DNA of 64,000 nt, taken from the NCBI RefSeq assembly GCF_023898315.1, contig NC_064614.1:378013348-378077347 (forward strand). The letters run 5' to 3'. The notes under the pieces were generated by a model that was not told where the DNA came from, searched no databases, and was given only the letters and a program-made list of their open reading frames with translations. Made by a program: the position numbers and the translations under genes. Source of the stretch: Schistocerca nitens. Lineage: Eukaryota > Arthropoda > Insecta > Orthoptera > Acrididae. Shown here piece after piece: positions 1 through 11,578 of the stretch (within the stretch, counting starts at the first letter, position 1; each line of letters opens with the position of its first letter).

Positions 1-176
1 AGTGGTGTGTGTCCAACCTGGGCGATGTTCAGCGATAAGACGGACAACAAGGACCGGAGTGCAGTGACAGGGTAGCCATACAGTCACCAGTCCGGACTCG
101 AATACACGTCCCGCAGGGGTGATGGACATCCTCAGCACATAGTCGGGTAGCCACTCAGGACTTGACTCTGTGGTGT
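1..176. other. Flanking DNA left of the gypsy LTR
   Basis: No gene or recognised repeat was seen. This is the sequence into which the gypsy element appears to have inserted. I could not match its end to the sequence after the 3' LTR, so no target-site duplication is visible. Confidence 0.3.
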
Positions 177-716
177 TGTCAGTAGGCTGTTTAGGTTTTC
201 TTATTGGTAACGCCACGTAGCGCTCTGTATGAAAATCACTGGCTGTGCTGTGTGCAGTCTGTGGCTAGTTTGCATTGTTGTCTGCCATTGTAGTGTTGGA
301 CAGCTGGATGTTAACAGCGCGTAGCATTGCGCAGTTGGAGGTGAGCCGCCAGCAGTGGTGGATGAGGGGAAGTGAGTGGCGGATCTTTGAGTGCGGATGA
401 TCTGGACGTGTGTCCATCAGAAACAGTACATTCGTAAGAATGGATCTCATGAACTGCTATATATATTATGACTTTTGAACACTATTAAGGTAAATACATT
501 GTTTGTTCTCTATCAAAATCTTTCATTTGCTAACTATGCCTATCAGTAGTTATTGCCTTCAGTAGTTTGAATCTTTTATTTAGCTGGCAGTAGTGGCGCT
601 CGCTGTATTGCAGTAGTTCGAGTAACGAAGATTTTTGTGAGGTAAGTGATTTGTGAAACGGATAGGTTAATGTTAGTCAGGGTCATTCTTTTGTGGGGAT
701 TTTTGAAAGTCAGATT
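177..716 (+). repeat. 5' LTR of gypsy element
   Basis: It matches 11038-11578 over its full length with about twelve substitutions and one indel. It begins TGTCAGTAGG (3' copy TGTAAGTAGG) and both copies share the end GAAAGTCAGATT. A TATA-like run (tatatatatt) lies near 460-470. The last bases are not CA, so the exact terminus could be 712 (GTCA) rather than 716. Confidence 0.88.
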
Positions 717-1082
717 GCGTTGCGCTAAAAATATTGTGTGTCAGTTTAAGCATAGTCATGTATAATTTTTCTAAGGGGACGTTTCATATGGCGACCCTTA
801 GCCGAGGATACCTCAATGGAATCTTCTGATTTTTTCTTGTAGTTTGTGTAATTACTGTAGCTTTTGTTTATTGCTAGCGCGTAATTGTAGAGAGAATTTC
901 CTTTGTAGTTGCTGTCTTTCATTGTTGTACAGTAAAACAGTTGTGGCATGCATGCAGATTTGCACCAAGTATTTCGCAGCTGAGCTTGCAATTAACTAGA
1001 TATTATTTTCAGGGCTATGTTAATGTGTTCTCTTATTTTTGCTCTTCAAATTGTGCTTTTCTGTGTTATCGTGTGAAATATT
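717..1082 (+). other. Gypsy 5' leader between LTR and gag
   Basis: This is the untranslated leader. A primer binding site complementary to a tRNA 3' end normally begins TGG just after the LTR. Here the sequence starts gcgttgcgctaaaaatattg with no TGG, so no classical tRNA site was recognised. Confidence 0.6.
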
Positions 1083-3412
1083 GTGACAATAATGGCGTGT
1101 GAAAAACGTAACACTGGGCTCCAAAGTAAACTGAGAAATAATAGTGACGACGAGCGTAGCTTATCGACACCACTGTGTAATGAATTAACAGACATTCGAA
1201 GTAGTAATTTGGTAATTGTGCATAGGGAAATGGAGCGGGCGGCAAATAATGGCGTAGACAGTGAAACAATTAGTGAACAGGGAAGCGTTATCGATCGATC
1301 GGTCGGCAACAGCTCGCATCAGGAATCCGAAATGACAGGACACAATCTCGCAAATACCGTAGATTCAGGTTTTGGGTCCTCACCGTTTTCTCAAATAAGT
1401 CAAGACACAGTTTCTGCCTGTCAAAATATGAATGTTGCCGGTGCAAATTCGCTGCCGAAAAGCACCGAGGAACATGTTTCATACACCAGTGCATTGTTGT
1501 TACAATTAATACAACAAATGGGACAAAAGCTTCAAAAGATATACACAATGGAACAAAATCTTCAAAAGTTAGACACAATGGAACAAAATCTTCAAAAGTT
1601 AGACACGATGGAACAAAATCAGAGACAAATACAGCAACAGCTTCAAAAGTTAGACTCATTGGAACATACGCTTGAACAAACATGCGAAGGTTTAACTGCT
1701 GAGTTACTTAAAATCGATGTCAAAAAGTCTGTAATGACGTAAAAACACAAATTTGTGAGCATTTTCAACCTATTTTTTCGCGGCATGAAAATGCATTACA
1801 GAATCACGAAGCAGCCATAAAAGAACTGCAAACTATTGTTCATGAAAATCATGAGACCTTGCAAGCTAAAACTGGCTCAGTTGCATCTACCGATTCGGTT
1901 ACGCAACTTGCAAAAACACAGGACACAGTAGATACTCTGAAAATTGGTTCAGAAAGACACATGGAGGAAATTAGTTCATTATCAGAGAAAGTAATTGAAC
2001 TTTCGGATCAGCTAAATAACTTATCTGCAAAGGTAGATGATGACCTGAATGACACAAGACCTCTAGCCATCACTGACACAGAAGAGTATGAACAAATTAA
2101 GAAATTCAAACAGAATCAGAATCAAATTAATACGCAACACCAATGAGAAATCCGGGAAGTACAAGATCAGCTGACACAGGTAATACAAGAATTCCGTATT
2201 TCAGAGGACACTCGCGCTCAAATACGGGAAGAGGGACATAGAAATACGGAACAGCCACAAAATAATAACACGGGGTACTTCGGAAATTATGAAAGAAATT
2301 GGCAAGGTACACCGAATTTTGAGATGGAACCGCCGAAACGAAGTAACAATGACCAATATGCGACACGTCGACATGATGATTTTGACTATAAGCTGTTTAT
2401 TACTACACGTAAATTCAAAACATTTAAGAATTCCGGCAACGACATTCATCCAAAAGCGTGGCTTCATCAATTCTATCATTCTTTTCCTCCAAACTGGTCA
2501 TTACAGCACCGATTAGAATTTATGTGTGGCTATTTAGAGAATGAACCAGCTGTAAGAATGCGATCGGTCATTCACGATTACCACAGTGAAGGAGAATTTT
2601 ATCATGCCTTCCTCTCAGCATATTGGTCTCAAGCTACACAAGACCGAGTAAAACATAGCATCATAATGATGAAACATTTCGAACAATCTGAATTCTGCAG
2701 TCTTGTGAAATATTTTGAAGACATGTTGCACAAGAATCAGTACCTGTCAAACCCTAATAGCCCCTCAGAACTCGTCCGCATTTGCTTAATCAAATTACCT
2801 GAACATTTACGACATATTATTTTGGCAGGACGTTGCAAAGACAACATTGAAGCTTTTCAGGGACTCTTACAAGAATTAGAAATTGACACTGACAATCGCG
2901 GAACGCGAAAACAGGAACACAACAATTACAGGTCACATCCGTCGCAATTCCGCGATGAAAGAAATAATAACTGGACACGACAAGGCTATTCTCACAACAC
3001 AAATCGTGACCAAAACAGACACCACCCGTATGACAACCGTTGGCAGAGTAATAATAATTACAGGGAAAGATCACCTCTCCGTGGTAGTGACTATCACAGA
3101 GACAATCAGAGAAACAGACAATATGGGAACCAAAATAATTATTATCATGGGGGACAGAATAACTTTAGACGCAATGGTCCAGCGCGCAGTTACGATTCAG
3201 GGAGAAATTCTGCACCAAGTGACCGACAAGAAAGAAACTATGGAATCTACCGACATGACGACAGACGATATGATCGTAGCGACAGACCTGAATTGCATCA
3301 GAACTGGCGGGATTCAAACAGGGCAGGGCCCTCTCGACAAGGTGGATTTGTAGAAGTTAAGTCTCCAAATCCCAATAACGACGCGCGCTATCAAAGAGAC
3401 AATAGGCAATGA
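1083..3412 (+). pseudogene. gag: gag of gypsy element, broken
   Basis: Gag forms the cytoplasmic particle that packages the element RNA. The frame opens at ATG 1083 with a Ser/Asn-rich start and then a coiled coil built from 10-residue repeats (LQKLDTMEQN, 1530-1667). Translation breaks near 1735-1742 by a frameshift; the coiled coil continues in another frame from about 1739, meets a TGA at 2144-2146, and runs on to a TGA at 3410-3412. The part from about 2400 to 2890 resembles the Retrotrans_gag capsid domain (WLHQFYHSFPPNWSL; later LPEHLRHIIL). The C-terminal 170 residues are rich in Arg, Asn, Tyr and Gln, with no CX2CX4HX4C zinc knuckle; RNA binding is presumably by the basic tail. The long N-terminal coiled coil is unusual for gypsy Gag. 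Confidence 0.85.
1530..1667 (+). repeat. 30-bp tandem repeat encoding a Gag coiled coil
   Basis: Three consecutive 30-bp units (1530-1559, 1560-1589, 1590-1619) start 'cttcaaaag'. A related fourth unit lies at 1641-1667 after a 21-bp interruption. The encoded decapeptide has Leu and Met at spacings compatible with a coiled coil. Confidence 0.85.
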
Positions 3413-3940
3413 CTCATGCCGCTAGCAGCCACACAACGTACTTATGAAACTGACGACGCAGCTGCCGTAGCTAGTAATTACGTAAAAATGGAAGACATTA
3501 GGGATATCTTAATCCAGGAACACGACGTAAAACATAACAACATTGTATATCCTGTGAATCACATTACAGTAAATAACGTAAAATTTACGGCAGTGCTTGA
3601 CTCTGGCAGTCCCATTTCAGTAATTAATGAAACAATCTTTAGGAAATGCAACAAATCGAACGATTGCCCCACACTTCCGTTACGTAAGATTAAATTACAA
3701 GGTGCAGTCTTTGGAAAAAGTGTAGATGTACGCCAACAAACCAACTTAGAACTCTTTGGTCAAAGCCACAGCTTCTCTATGAACTTTCTTATTGTTCCAT
3801 TATTGTCGACAGAAATTATATTGGGAGTAGACTCTTTTAATGAATACAAAGCAATCTTAAACTTTCACGATGCTGAAAAAAGTTTAGAAAAAGAAGGTAA
3901 GTCAATAGCTTTGAAATTTGAAGATTGGATCTCCTGTTAG
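3413..3940 (+). pseudogene. pro: Retroviral-type aspartic protease of gypsy element
   Basis: The peptide (first ATG at 3416) contains the catalytic triplet DSG at 3599-3607 in the context FTAVLDSGSPISVI, and a later hydrophobic stretch ending IILGVDSF that matches the second conserved block of retropepsins. The family cleaves Gag-Pol into mature proteins. It is in the same frame as gag, separated only by the TGA at 3410-3412, so it may have been made by readthrough of that stop, or the TGA may be decay. It ends at TAG 3938-3940, overlapping the next frame by 16 bases. Confidence 0.8.
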
Positions 3941-5465
3941 ACAAAAGTTCGGAATTTTCGACGAAACTTGACACTAACAATCACTCTGCAAGTACTGACA
4001 GGGATGATATCGACGGCGCATTTGATACTAATGAATTAATTCAGAATAAAATTCAAACAATTGAGAATTGTAATTACACTGATAGGCAAGACCTTTCTGA
4101 GATTTTACAAGCACATTCCACGGTTTTTACTCACAAAACAGGAACAATCAAGGGATTTCAATACCAATTTCGTGTTCGTGAGCATACTAAATTTTGTGTT
4201 AGACCATACGTAATTACGGCACATTATAGGGACCGTGTTAGAAGAGAAATACAATCTATGCTTGACGAGGGCATTATTGAGCCTGCAGTAAGCTCATACA
4301 ACAATCCATTACATGTTGTTGAGAAAAAAAAGATGCATCGATCAGGCTTGTCTTAGATTCGAGACAAATCAATATTATCATCATTCCTGAAACAGACAGG
4401 CCGCAAACGTTGGAAGAACTTCTTCAAAATTTTAATGGTGTAAAAGTGTTGTCTTCTATTGATCTCAGATCCCGCTTTTATCAGATCAAACTTAATTCAG
4501 AATTTAGAAAATACACAGCTTTCCTTTGTTTCGGCGTTTGTTATCAGTTTCGGAAATTTCCTTTTGGTTTGAACATTTCTTCGGCAGCATTCATTCGCTG
4601 GCTAAATTCCATATCACCTGAGATCTTAAAACGTCACATCACCTTATATGTGGACGATATTCTGATAGCAGAAGCCTCATGGGAACAACATAATCGCATC
4701 CTCAACAGCGTGTTACATATTTTTGCAGAATCTGGAATTGCAGTTAACTTGGAAAAGTCTCAATTCGGTAGGACAAAGGTGAAGTTTTTGGGACATATTA
4801 TTTCTTCTAAAGGCATTCAGTCGGATCCTGAAAAGTTAGAAGCAATCAGAGCCATTCCAGTTCCATCCACAAAAAAACAAGTCCGCAGTTTCCTAGGGCT
4901 CGTAAATTTTTACTGTCGTTTTCTAAACATGCAAATTCTAGTAACACCAAAACTTCGTTCTCTCACTGGAAAAAATACTGTTTGGAACTGAGACGAACAA
5001 GCACAGTTGGAATTCAATTCTTTGAAAGAATCGCTACTTAACGCGCCAATACTAGCTCATCCAGATCTGGCACAAGATTTCTGCCTTAGCACAGATTCTT
5101 CTAAAGTCGGTCTTGGTACCCATTTATTTCAAGAAGCCACAGAAAATGAAACTACTGTTCAGAAAACCAATGCTTTTGCTAGCCGAGTGCTAACAAAATC
5201 TGAAAAAAAATTATTCCGTTACTGAATTAGAAGCTTTAGCTATCGTTTGGGCATTTAACGAATTCCGTTTCTTTCTTTCTGGTAAGCACGTAAAAGTATA
5301 CAGTGATCATCGTGCATTACAATCTCTTATGTCTTCAAAATTTAATCATGACAGGTTAAAACTTTGGGCATTGTTGCTGCAAGAATTCCACTTCACAATA
5401 GTCTACATTCCCGGCAAGGAGAACATTGATGCGGACGCACTGTCACGCGCACCTGCTGGGCTTGA
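3925..5465 (+). pseudogene. pol: Reverse transcriptase and RNase H of gypsy element, broken
   Basis: RT motifs appear in order: the entry region around VRREIQSMLDEGIIEPAVS; LVLDSRQIN; the SSIDLRSRFYQI block with the first catalytic Asp; FPFGLNISSAAF; and the catalytic YVDD box at 4647-4658. The thumb/connection region (LGHIISSKGI, RSFLGLVNFYCRF) leads into an RNase H domain (FCLSTDSSKVGLG near 5080, VYSDHRAL near 5300, IPGKENIDADALSR near 5410-5450). Lesions: frameshifts in two runs of eight A (about 4324-4331 and 5203-5210) and a TGA at 4989-4991. It would copy element RNA into DNA inside the Gag particle; it is non-functional here. Confidence 0.92.
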
Positions 5466-6742
5466 GAAAAGTTACACAGAAGGCAACCTCGAGAAAAATT
5501 TCAGTATTCTTTGCATTCAGAAAGTCGCCTTTGAAAACTTCATCACCACATCTTTAAACGACATTGCTCATGAACAAGATAAAGGTCCGATTTGGAAAGA
5601 CATCAAAAGTTAATGGCATGAAAAGACACACACTCAGATTCGGCATTATTATCTGGTTAGAAACAACATACTCTTCAAACGCTGCACTGTTGATGACAAG
5701 CTATGGGTACTTTGCATTCCAGATGATTTTGTTAATAAGCCCATTTGGTACATTCATTTCAACTACGCACATTTTGGTCCATGAAAATGTTATCATATTC
5801 TTCGAACGACTTGTTATTTTAACAATATGGAAAAGAGAATTCGAAGTGTCTTGTCTATTTGTAAACTTTGTCAAAAGGCGAAACCATCTACTATCTCACA
5901 TCGTGCTCCGTTGTTTCCTATCATTTCTTCTAAATTAAAAGAATTTGCTGCTGTTGATCTCTTGGGACCCCTTATCAGAGCATAGAATTGATTTTCGTAC
6001 ATTCTGGTTGCTGTTGAACTTCCTTCAAAATTTATTTCTTTCACTCCGTTACGTACAGCCACTGGACAGTCTGTATCCAACGCCTTTGTTAAAAATTTCT
6101 TACGTGAAGTTGGACACGTTAGTAAAGTCATTTCAGATAACGGACCGCAATTCAGATCTGCTGTAACGTCACGCATGCTTCGGAACCATAAAATCAAACC
6201 TGTTTTTATTTCATTGTACTCACCACATTGAACGGATTATGAAAGAAATCAATAAGCTTTGCAGACTTCATCGTCACAGAAAGCATCAGCATTGAGACAG
6301 ATATTTACACTTATTTCAAAACGTGCTGAATGAAATGCCTCATGACTCCACTACTTTACCACCTACTCTTGTACTGAAGAATGAAGAACCACCGAACAGA
6401 ATCCGAGAGCTTGTACCTTTCCCGAATACATGTAAACTTCGACACAAAGACATAATTGATTTGGCTATTAAAAATACAAAATCTGCAGCAAACAAAAGGA
6501 GAAAACTACATGGTAAAGTAAATGCAAAGAAATTATATATTGGTCAGAAAGTTCTCATTAAAGCTCATTCATTGTCACATAAGAAGAAACACTTGAGTCA
6601 CAAATTCTTCCTAGTTTACAATGGACCTTACAGAATCCGACGTATACCACATGATAATTGCGTTGAAGTTGAAACTCTGCGTACTGGGAAGAGTAAAGGT
6701 TTACACCACATTTCACATGTAAAACCGTTTATTGAAAGATAA
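5466..6742 (+). pseudogene. int: Integrase of gypsy element, broken
   Basis: An HHCC zinc-binding domain is visible in the frame starting near 5614: two His in HFNYAHFG and the Cys pair in SICKLCQK (about 5860-5880). The DDE core follows, with VDLLGP (first Asp, near 5956) and ISDNGPQF (second Asp, near 6137). The conserved Glu survives in the short IERIMKE peptide near 6230, after a small deletion and frame change. The C-terminal part (6323-6742) carries a GPY/F-type module (VYNGPYRI) and ends PFIER. Stops interrupt at 5611 (TAA), near 5782 (TGA), 5984 and 5990, and near 6291. Integrase inserts the cDNA into the genome. Confidence 0.88.
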
Positions 6743-9089
6743 TCTGCTTTTTAACTTTGTCTTTGCCATAAAACGTTTCACTTCACATTTCTAGTATGCT
6801 TTGTCAGACTTAAGAAACTGTTACCATGCAACAATGTTTGAAGTTAAATATCCAGTCCAGAATCAAGAGAACTTATTTAAACAGAAATTACTAATGCATT
6901 GTTATAGTGAACAGACGACACAGTGTTGTTATTTGTACATTCTTGCTTGTTAGTTGCACAATTACGTAATGACTATCAGGCTTACATACTTAGAACATAT
7001 ACTGCTAATGAGATTTTAATGTAACATTTTGGTACTTGAAAAGATACTCTTTATTTGAAGTACTTTCTGTGAGATTAAAGATGACTTAGCATTTGGTTTC
7101 TTTGACAGCTACACGATTATATCACAACGCTACTAATCTGTGACACAATTTACATTGTTGCTTTTGCGGTGTTTCTGTTTTATATCTGCACAGTTTTTAT
7201 GTATTATTCTGGAAGGTAAAACATGTTTTAGTAGTAACTTTTGTGGTATAGCTACAATGAGACAGCCTTTTCCATAGTAGCACAACAATACGTTACAGTA
7301 CAGTACTTTCTTCATCACGGCAATAAGCATAATAACTACGATATCTATACGCAAAGCATTTCACTTTTGTTTATGATGAAGTAAGTACATTGACTTCGGC
7401 AGAACTTTGCTTACAGAGGACGATAACTACGACACTTCCACAGAATTAACTTGCAGCAAGACGCACATTTAGCGCTACAGGACATGCATTTGAGTGATTA
7501 ATTTTGTACTTAAACCATTTATTTTTCAAGATTTTTGAATTACAAAGAAAGTTTTCCGTGATACATTTCATTCCATTACTGTAATCTGTAACACCTGAGG
7601 GTATAATTACATTAATCCTCAGGGGGGTACACCCTTACTTTCTGTACCATGTGTGTGGCAAGCACAAGGAGCCCTAGCTAATATCGTATTTCCTTATACA
7701 ACTTTACACCTCGGTACCATATTTCTCTAACACATAAATTACACAGCTATCTGATGATTTAACTGAGAGATAAACATTTTTTTTTACTTCGTCAGTGACA
7801 AATGTTTATGCAATTACACAGTTGGATAACTTCATACTTATGAAATTGTATTTTGTCTGTACTTAGTGAACTGTTCATATTTTTTCAGAACCATTGTGAT
7901 ACTATGAGAGCTTTGAATGATGTATTTGGTATGGGATCATGATTTTTAAAGTACGTTTGAGGTAGTGGACACCACTGAAATGAGCAGAGATGAAGAAGTG
8001 TCGACGAATATGTATATGTGTAATAAGGTAAGGAATAATGAGTAGTGGTTAGGGACTCTGACTTGTGAAAAAGGATGTTGGAAACCAAGAATCGTACTTT
8101 AAGAGTTATGAAATATGTGTAAATGCGTGAATGTATCACAATGCTGGCGAAAATTTTTTGGATAGTGTTATATTTATAGGATTTTGTTTCTACACATTTG
8201 TAACACAAATTTCTAAACTTTGAATTTTTTATTTTATATGAGACTGTCACTGTAGTGGAAACTGCTGTCGCAAACATTTCGGTCAGAAAGCTAAGTAACC
8301 TTGACATAATGCATTTTGGGTGCCCAGCTGAGAGATAGTTGTGACAAAAGAATGCCATTAGGTGGAGAAAAAAAAGAGGCCATTATCCTCGCTATTGACA
8401 TTCCTTTGTAGAAAGCATCGCAAATACGACATGCTCATTACTTGGAAAGATAATCTGCACACCTGATTATGACAAGCGTCTTTCTACGAGAGTTGAGAGA
8501 ATTTCTACTAACTTATGAAATGTCACATGACTTTGAATGATATTTTTATGCTTCGCTTTAGATAGTTGCTTATTTCATTTGATACCTGGTTTCCAGTTGT
8601 GTTACAGCATTGGTTTTATAAAATAAAATTAAATGCATTTGCTAATGTGAAAACTTTCTGTCAACAGATCTACTAAATAATAATTTTATGATCCACATTC
8701 TTAGAAAAAGGAGCACTTGCAAAGGAAAGAACAATAAGAAGGGATTAATAACAGTTACTGCATACATAATTTTCTTTTCAACTACTTGGTAATGTTTTTG
8801 GTAGAATAACTTCTTGTGGGGCACAACTTTAATGACATAGATATTAAGATGTGAATGTACAATTCCCTTTTCTGCATTGTTGTCTTTAGTGTGATAATTT
8901 TTTCTGCTTGAGCTTTGTCATGTTTAGGTATAAGCTATAGCATTTGCTGCTGTTGTGTGCCAGGCACAGTGCTACTATATTTCACTTTGTATTACTCTGT
9001 TAAGCCAGTTTTACTAATGATTCATTTTTCTTGTTGCTGCACATTGGCTCATATTAGTTGTAATGTTGCATTTGCTCTGTTAATTTAGA

Positions 9090-9287
9090 GCCAGCCATGG
9101 TTGTCTCGCGGTTCTAGACACGCAGTCCGGAACCGTGCGACTGCTACGGTCGCAGGTTCGAATCCTGCCTCGGGCAAGGATGTGTGTGATGTCCTTAGGT
9201 TAGTTAGGTTTAAGTAGTTCTAAGTTCTAGGGGACTGATGACCACAGCAGTTGAGTCCCATAGTGCTCAGAGCCATTTGAACCATTT
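9090..9287 (+). mobile_element. tRNA-headed SINE inside gypsy
   Basis: A tRNA-like head has a Pol III box B (ggttcgaatcc at 9155-9165). It is followed by a conserved body and a tail ending 'gagccatttgaaccatt'. The 11-bp target-site duplication gttaatttaga is perfect (9079-9089 and 9288-9298), so this is a clean retroposed insertion younger than the gypsy copy. Confidence 0.95.
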
Positions 9288-10496
9288 GTTAATTTAGATA
9301 TATTGCTGCTTGCTTTGCAATATCCATTTTTTTGTCATTGCTGTTTGTGTTAATTGTTTTGTGTTGCTGCATTGCCTCGTCCCTTAGTTTAGCATCTGAG
9401 CTCAGTAGATATAAGTTAGCTTAAGATGTGGTAGGCTATATAAGAGAACGAGTTGTGATGAATTCGAAGAAATTCACTGAGAAGCTATAAGAAAATGGTT
9501 TGGCCAAAAAAGTATTTTGAAAGAGGATATGAACAAAAAAGTAGGGTTTAGGGACAACCGGTTTATGTAGGATTTTCTTGGAAATAAATGATGAGGTAAG
9601 ATAATGGGAAATAAATAATGAGGTAAGAAAAATGTGAACATATAAATACAGAAAGCATGCTTGGATAGGTTTTTTTTTTTTGCTGGGAACAAATGTTGAA
9701 ATAAGAGGAAAGATCTATGGAATGAAGTTTTGGGTTGGACTGCAGCACCAAATGTCACACTGAAAACAAACCCTGTCCTGTCATTTTGTATCATTCCACT
9801 ATGTGTTTGTGTACCCTTGTGTATTTGTGTTCTTCCTGTCTTCATGTGTTTATCTGATAAGACTTATGTTGTAGAATTTTTCTAATACTCAGTTACATTC
9901 ACTATAGTGAGGAATACTGTTATCCTCAAACATAATTTGCATTTATAATTTGTTATTTACTTTGTAAAGATGTTTAGACATTATTTATTCTGTTTTGTTT
10001 TAATGCTCATGTGTGAAGTTGATGATTCAAAAGTTATTCTGATCTTTTATGTATGTACTTATGTCATAATTCTTGTAACACTGATGTGTATGTCTATTTC
10101 TATTCTTTTGTAAAGCCTGTATTACTAAAATTTTATCTGTATTGTTATGTTCTTTAATGATGTATTTTGTACCTTTGTAATTGTATTCTCATGTTATAAA
10201 ATTGTAATTGACACCAGTTCATCAAATTAAGTAACTTGTAAGCATTCATTTCACTGCACACGTTTCTGTTGGTCATGGTAATGCACAATAAGTGAGAAGT
10301 TGGGACTGTTAGTGTTTGCACATGTGTTAATAATTCAGCAAGGGACTGGTTAACAGCGTTGCTGGTTCTAAGGACAATTCCAAAAACTTTGTGAGTGCAC
10401 AAGTGGTGGTTTATGGACTTGCTATATACCTGTAGTACAAGACTCTTCGATGGTGATTGTGCACCTGCACAGTTGCAACCGATGGCTGCTGGCGGT

Positions 10497-10650
10497 CTCT
10501 ACAAGGACTACAGTGTGTCTGCACGTTTGATGGCCCACCAATACCATTATCTCTACAAGGACTGCAGTGGGTCTGCATCTCTGGTGGCCCACTAATACCA
10601 TAATCTCTACCAGGACTACAGTGGGTCTGCTCTGTGATGACCTACCTACC
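10497..10650 (+). repeat. 54-bp tandem repeat near the gypsy 3' end
   Basis: Units starting ctctacaaggactacagtg, ctctacaaggactgcagtg and ctctaccaggactacagtg begin near 10497, 10551 and 10605. A more diverged echo follows to about 10710. The unit includes a 'tggcccac...aatacca' block. Confidence 0.8.
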
Positions 10651-11021
10651 AATATTCTTCAAAACTTCGACTGACTCTGCGGTGGGTTTGCTCTGTTGTG
10701 GCCCATTACCTGTCTGCATGTCAAGAGTCAGCACTGTCTTTCCGTTGGAAGGACAACACTACTTGTTCAAGACTGCATGGAAATCCACTACTTCTGTGTG
10801 CATTTTCTTTTACTGCTCAGACTTTGAAAAAAAAATACACTGCAATTTTACTGTGATGAATGATCAGGACTGTCTTTATGGTCTGTGTGAAAATTGTAGC
10901 TTTTTACCAACATTGTATCAATAAGTGTGTGCATATGATTTCCTTGTTATTGTAATTGTGAAAAAATTTTTAACAAATATGTATTGGCCAGTACCCAAAA
11001 CAATTTGTAAAATATTTTGTG

Positions 11022-11037
11022 GGTAGCATGGGGGCTA
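11022..11037 (+). other. Candidate polypurine tract
   Basis: A G-rich run (tagcatgggggctat) directly precedes the 3' LTR, where the plus-strand primer for gypsy elements lies. It is short and interrupted. Confidence 0.45.
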
Positions 11038-11578
11038 TGTAAGTAGGCTGTTTAGGTTTTCTTATTGGTAACGCCACGTAACGCTCTGTATGAAAATCAC
11101 TGGCTGTGCTGTGTGCAGTCTGTGGCTAGTTTGCATTGTTGTCTGACATTGTAGTGTTGGACAGCTGGATGTTAACAGCGCGTAGCATTGCGCAGTTGGA
11201 GGTGAGCCGCCAGCAGTGGTGGATGAGGGGAAGTGAGATGCTGGATCTTTGAGAGCGGATGATCTGGACGTGTGTCCATCAGAAACAGTACATTTGTAAG
11301 AATGGATGTCATGAACTGCTATATATATTATGACTTTTGAACACTATTAAGGTAAATACATTGTTTGTTCTCTATCAAAATCTTTCATTTGCTAACTATG
11401 CCTATCAGTAGTTATTGCCTTCAGTAGTTTGACTCTTTTATTTAGCTGGCAGTAGTGGCGCTCGCTGTATTGCAGTAGTTCGAGTAACGAAGATTTTTGT
11501 GAGGTAAGTGATTTGTGAAACGTATAGGTTAATGTTAGTCAGGGCCATTCTTTTGTGGGGATTTTTGAAAGTCAGATT
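11038..11578 (+). repeat. 3' LTR of gypsy element
   Basis: It matches the 5' LTR over about 540 bp. Diagnostic differences include cacgtaacgc versus cacgtagcgc, gtctgacatt versus gtctgccatt, and acgtatagg versus acggatagg. Confidence 0.9.

Larger units (their letters stand above)
6743..11037 (+). other. Long non-coding 3' region of gypsy element
   Basis: About 4.3 kb (4.1 kb without the SINE) lies between integrase and the 3' LTR. It is AT-rich with no plus-strand reading frame resembling env, a chromodomain or dUTPase. Small open stretches on either strand look random. It holds the SINE at 9090-9287, a T-run near 9670, and a short tandem repeat at 10497-10650. Long 3' spacers are known in some plant and insect LTR elements; the role here is unknown. 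Confidence 0.7.
177..11578 (+). mobile_element. Full-length, inactive Ty3/gypsy LTR retrotransposon
   Basis: Two near-identical direct repeats of about 540 bp (177-716 and 11038-11578) flank gag, protease, reverse transcriptase/RNase H and integrase in that order. RT before integrase is the Ty3/gypsy order. The element is long (11.4 kb) because about 4.3 kb of non-coding DNA separates the integrase stop (6742) from the 3' LTR. I see at least eight coding lesions, so it cannot make its own proteins. LTRs differ at roughly a dozen positions (about 2% by eye), which suggests a moderately old insertion. No env-like reading frame is present. A 198-bp SINE sits at 9090-9287. Confidence 0.93.

Noticed and set aside
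1530..1667. CRISPR-like array
   Set aside because: Units are adjacent without spacers and encode a protein coiled coil in a eukaryotic retrotransposon.
3925..3940. Programmed -1 frameshift between protease and RT
   Set aside because: The frames overlap by 16 bases and the shift would be -1, but the only slippery-like run (aaattt) is out of phase for a canonical heptamer and other frameshifts in this copy are clearly decay.
6743..11037. Env gene
   Set aside because: No plus-strand frame with a signal peptide, cleavage site or membrane segment was found; open stretches are short and mostly on the minus strand.
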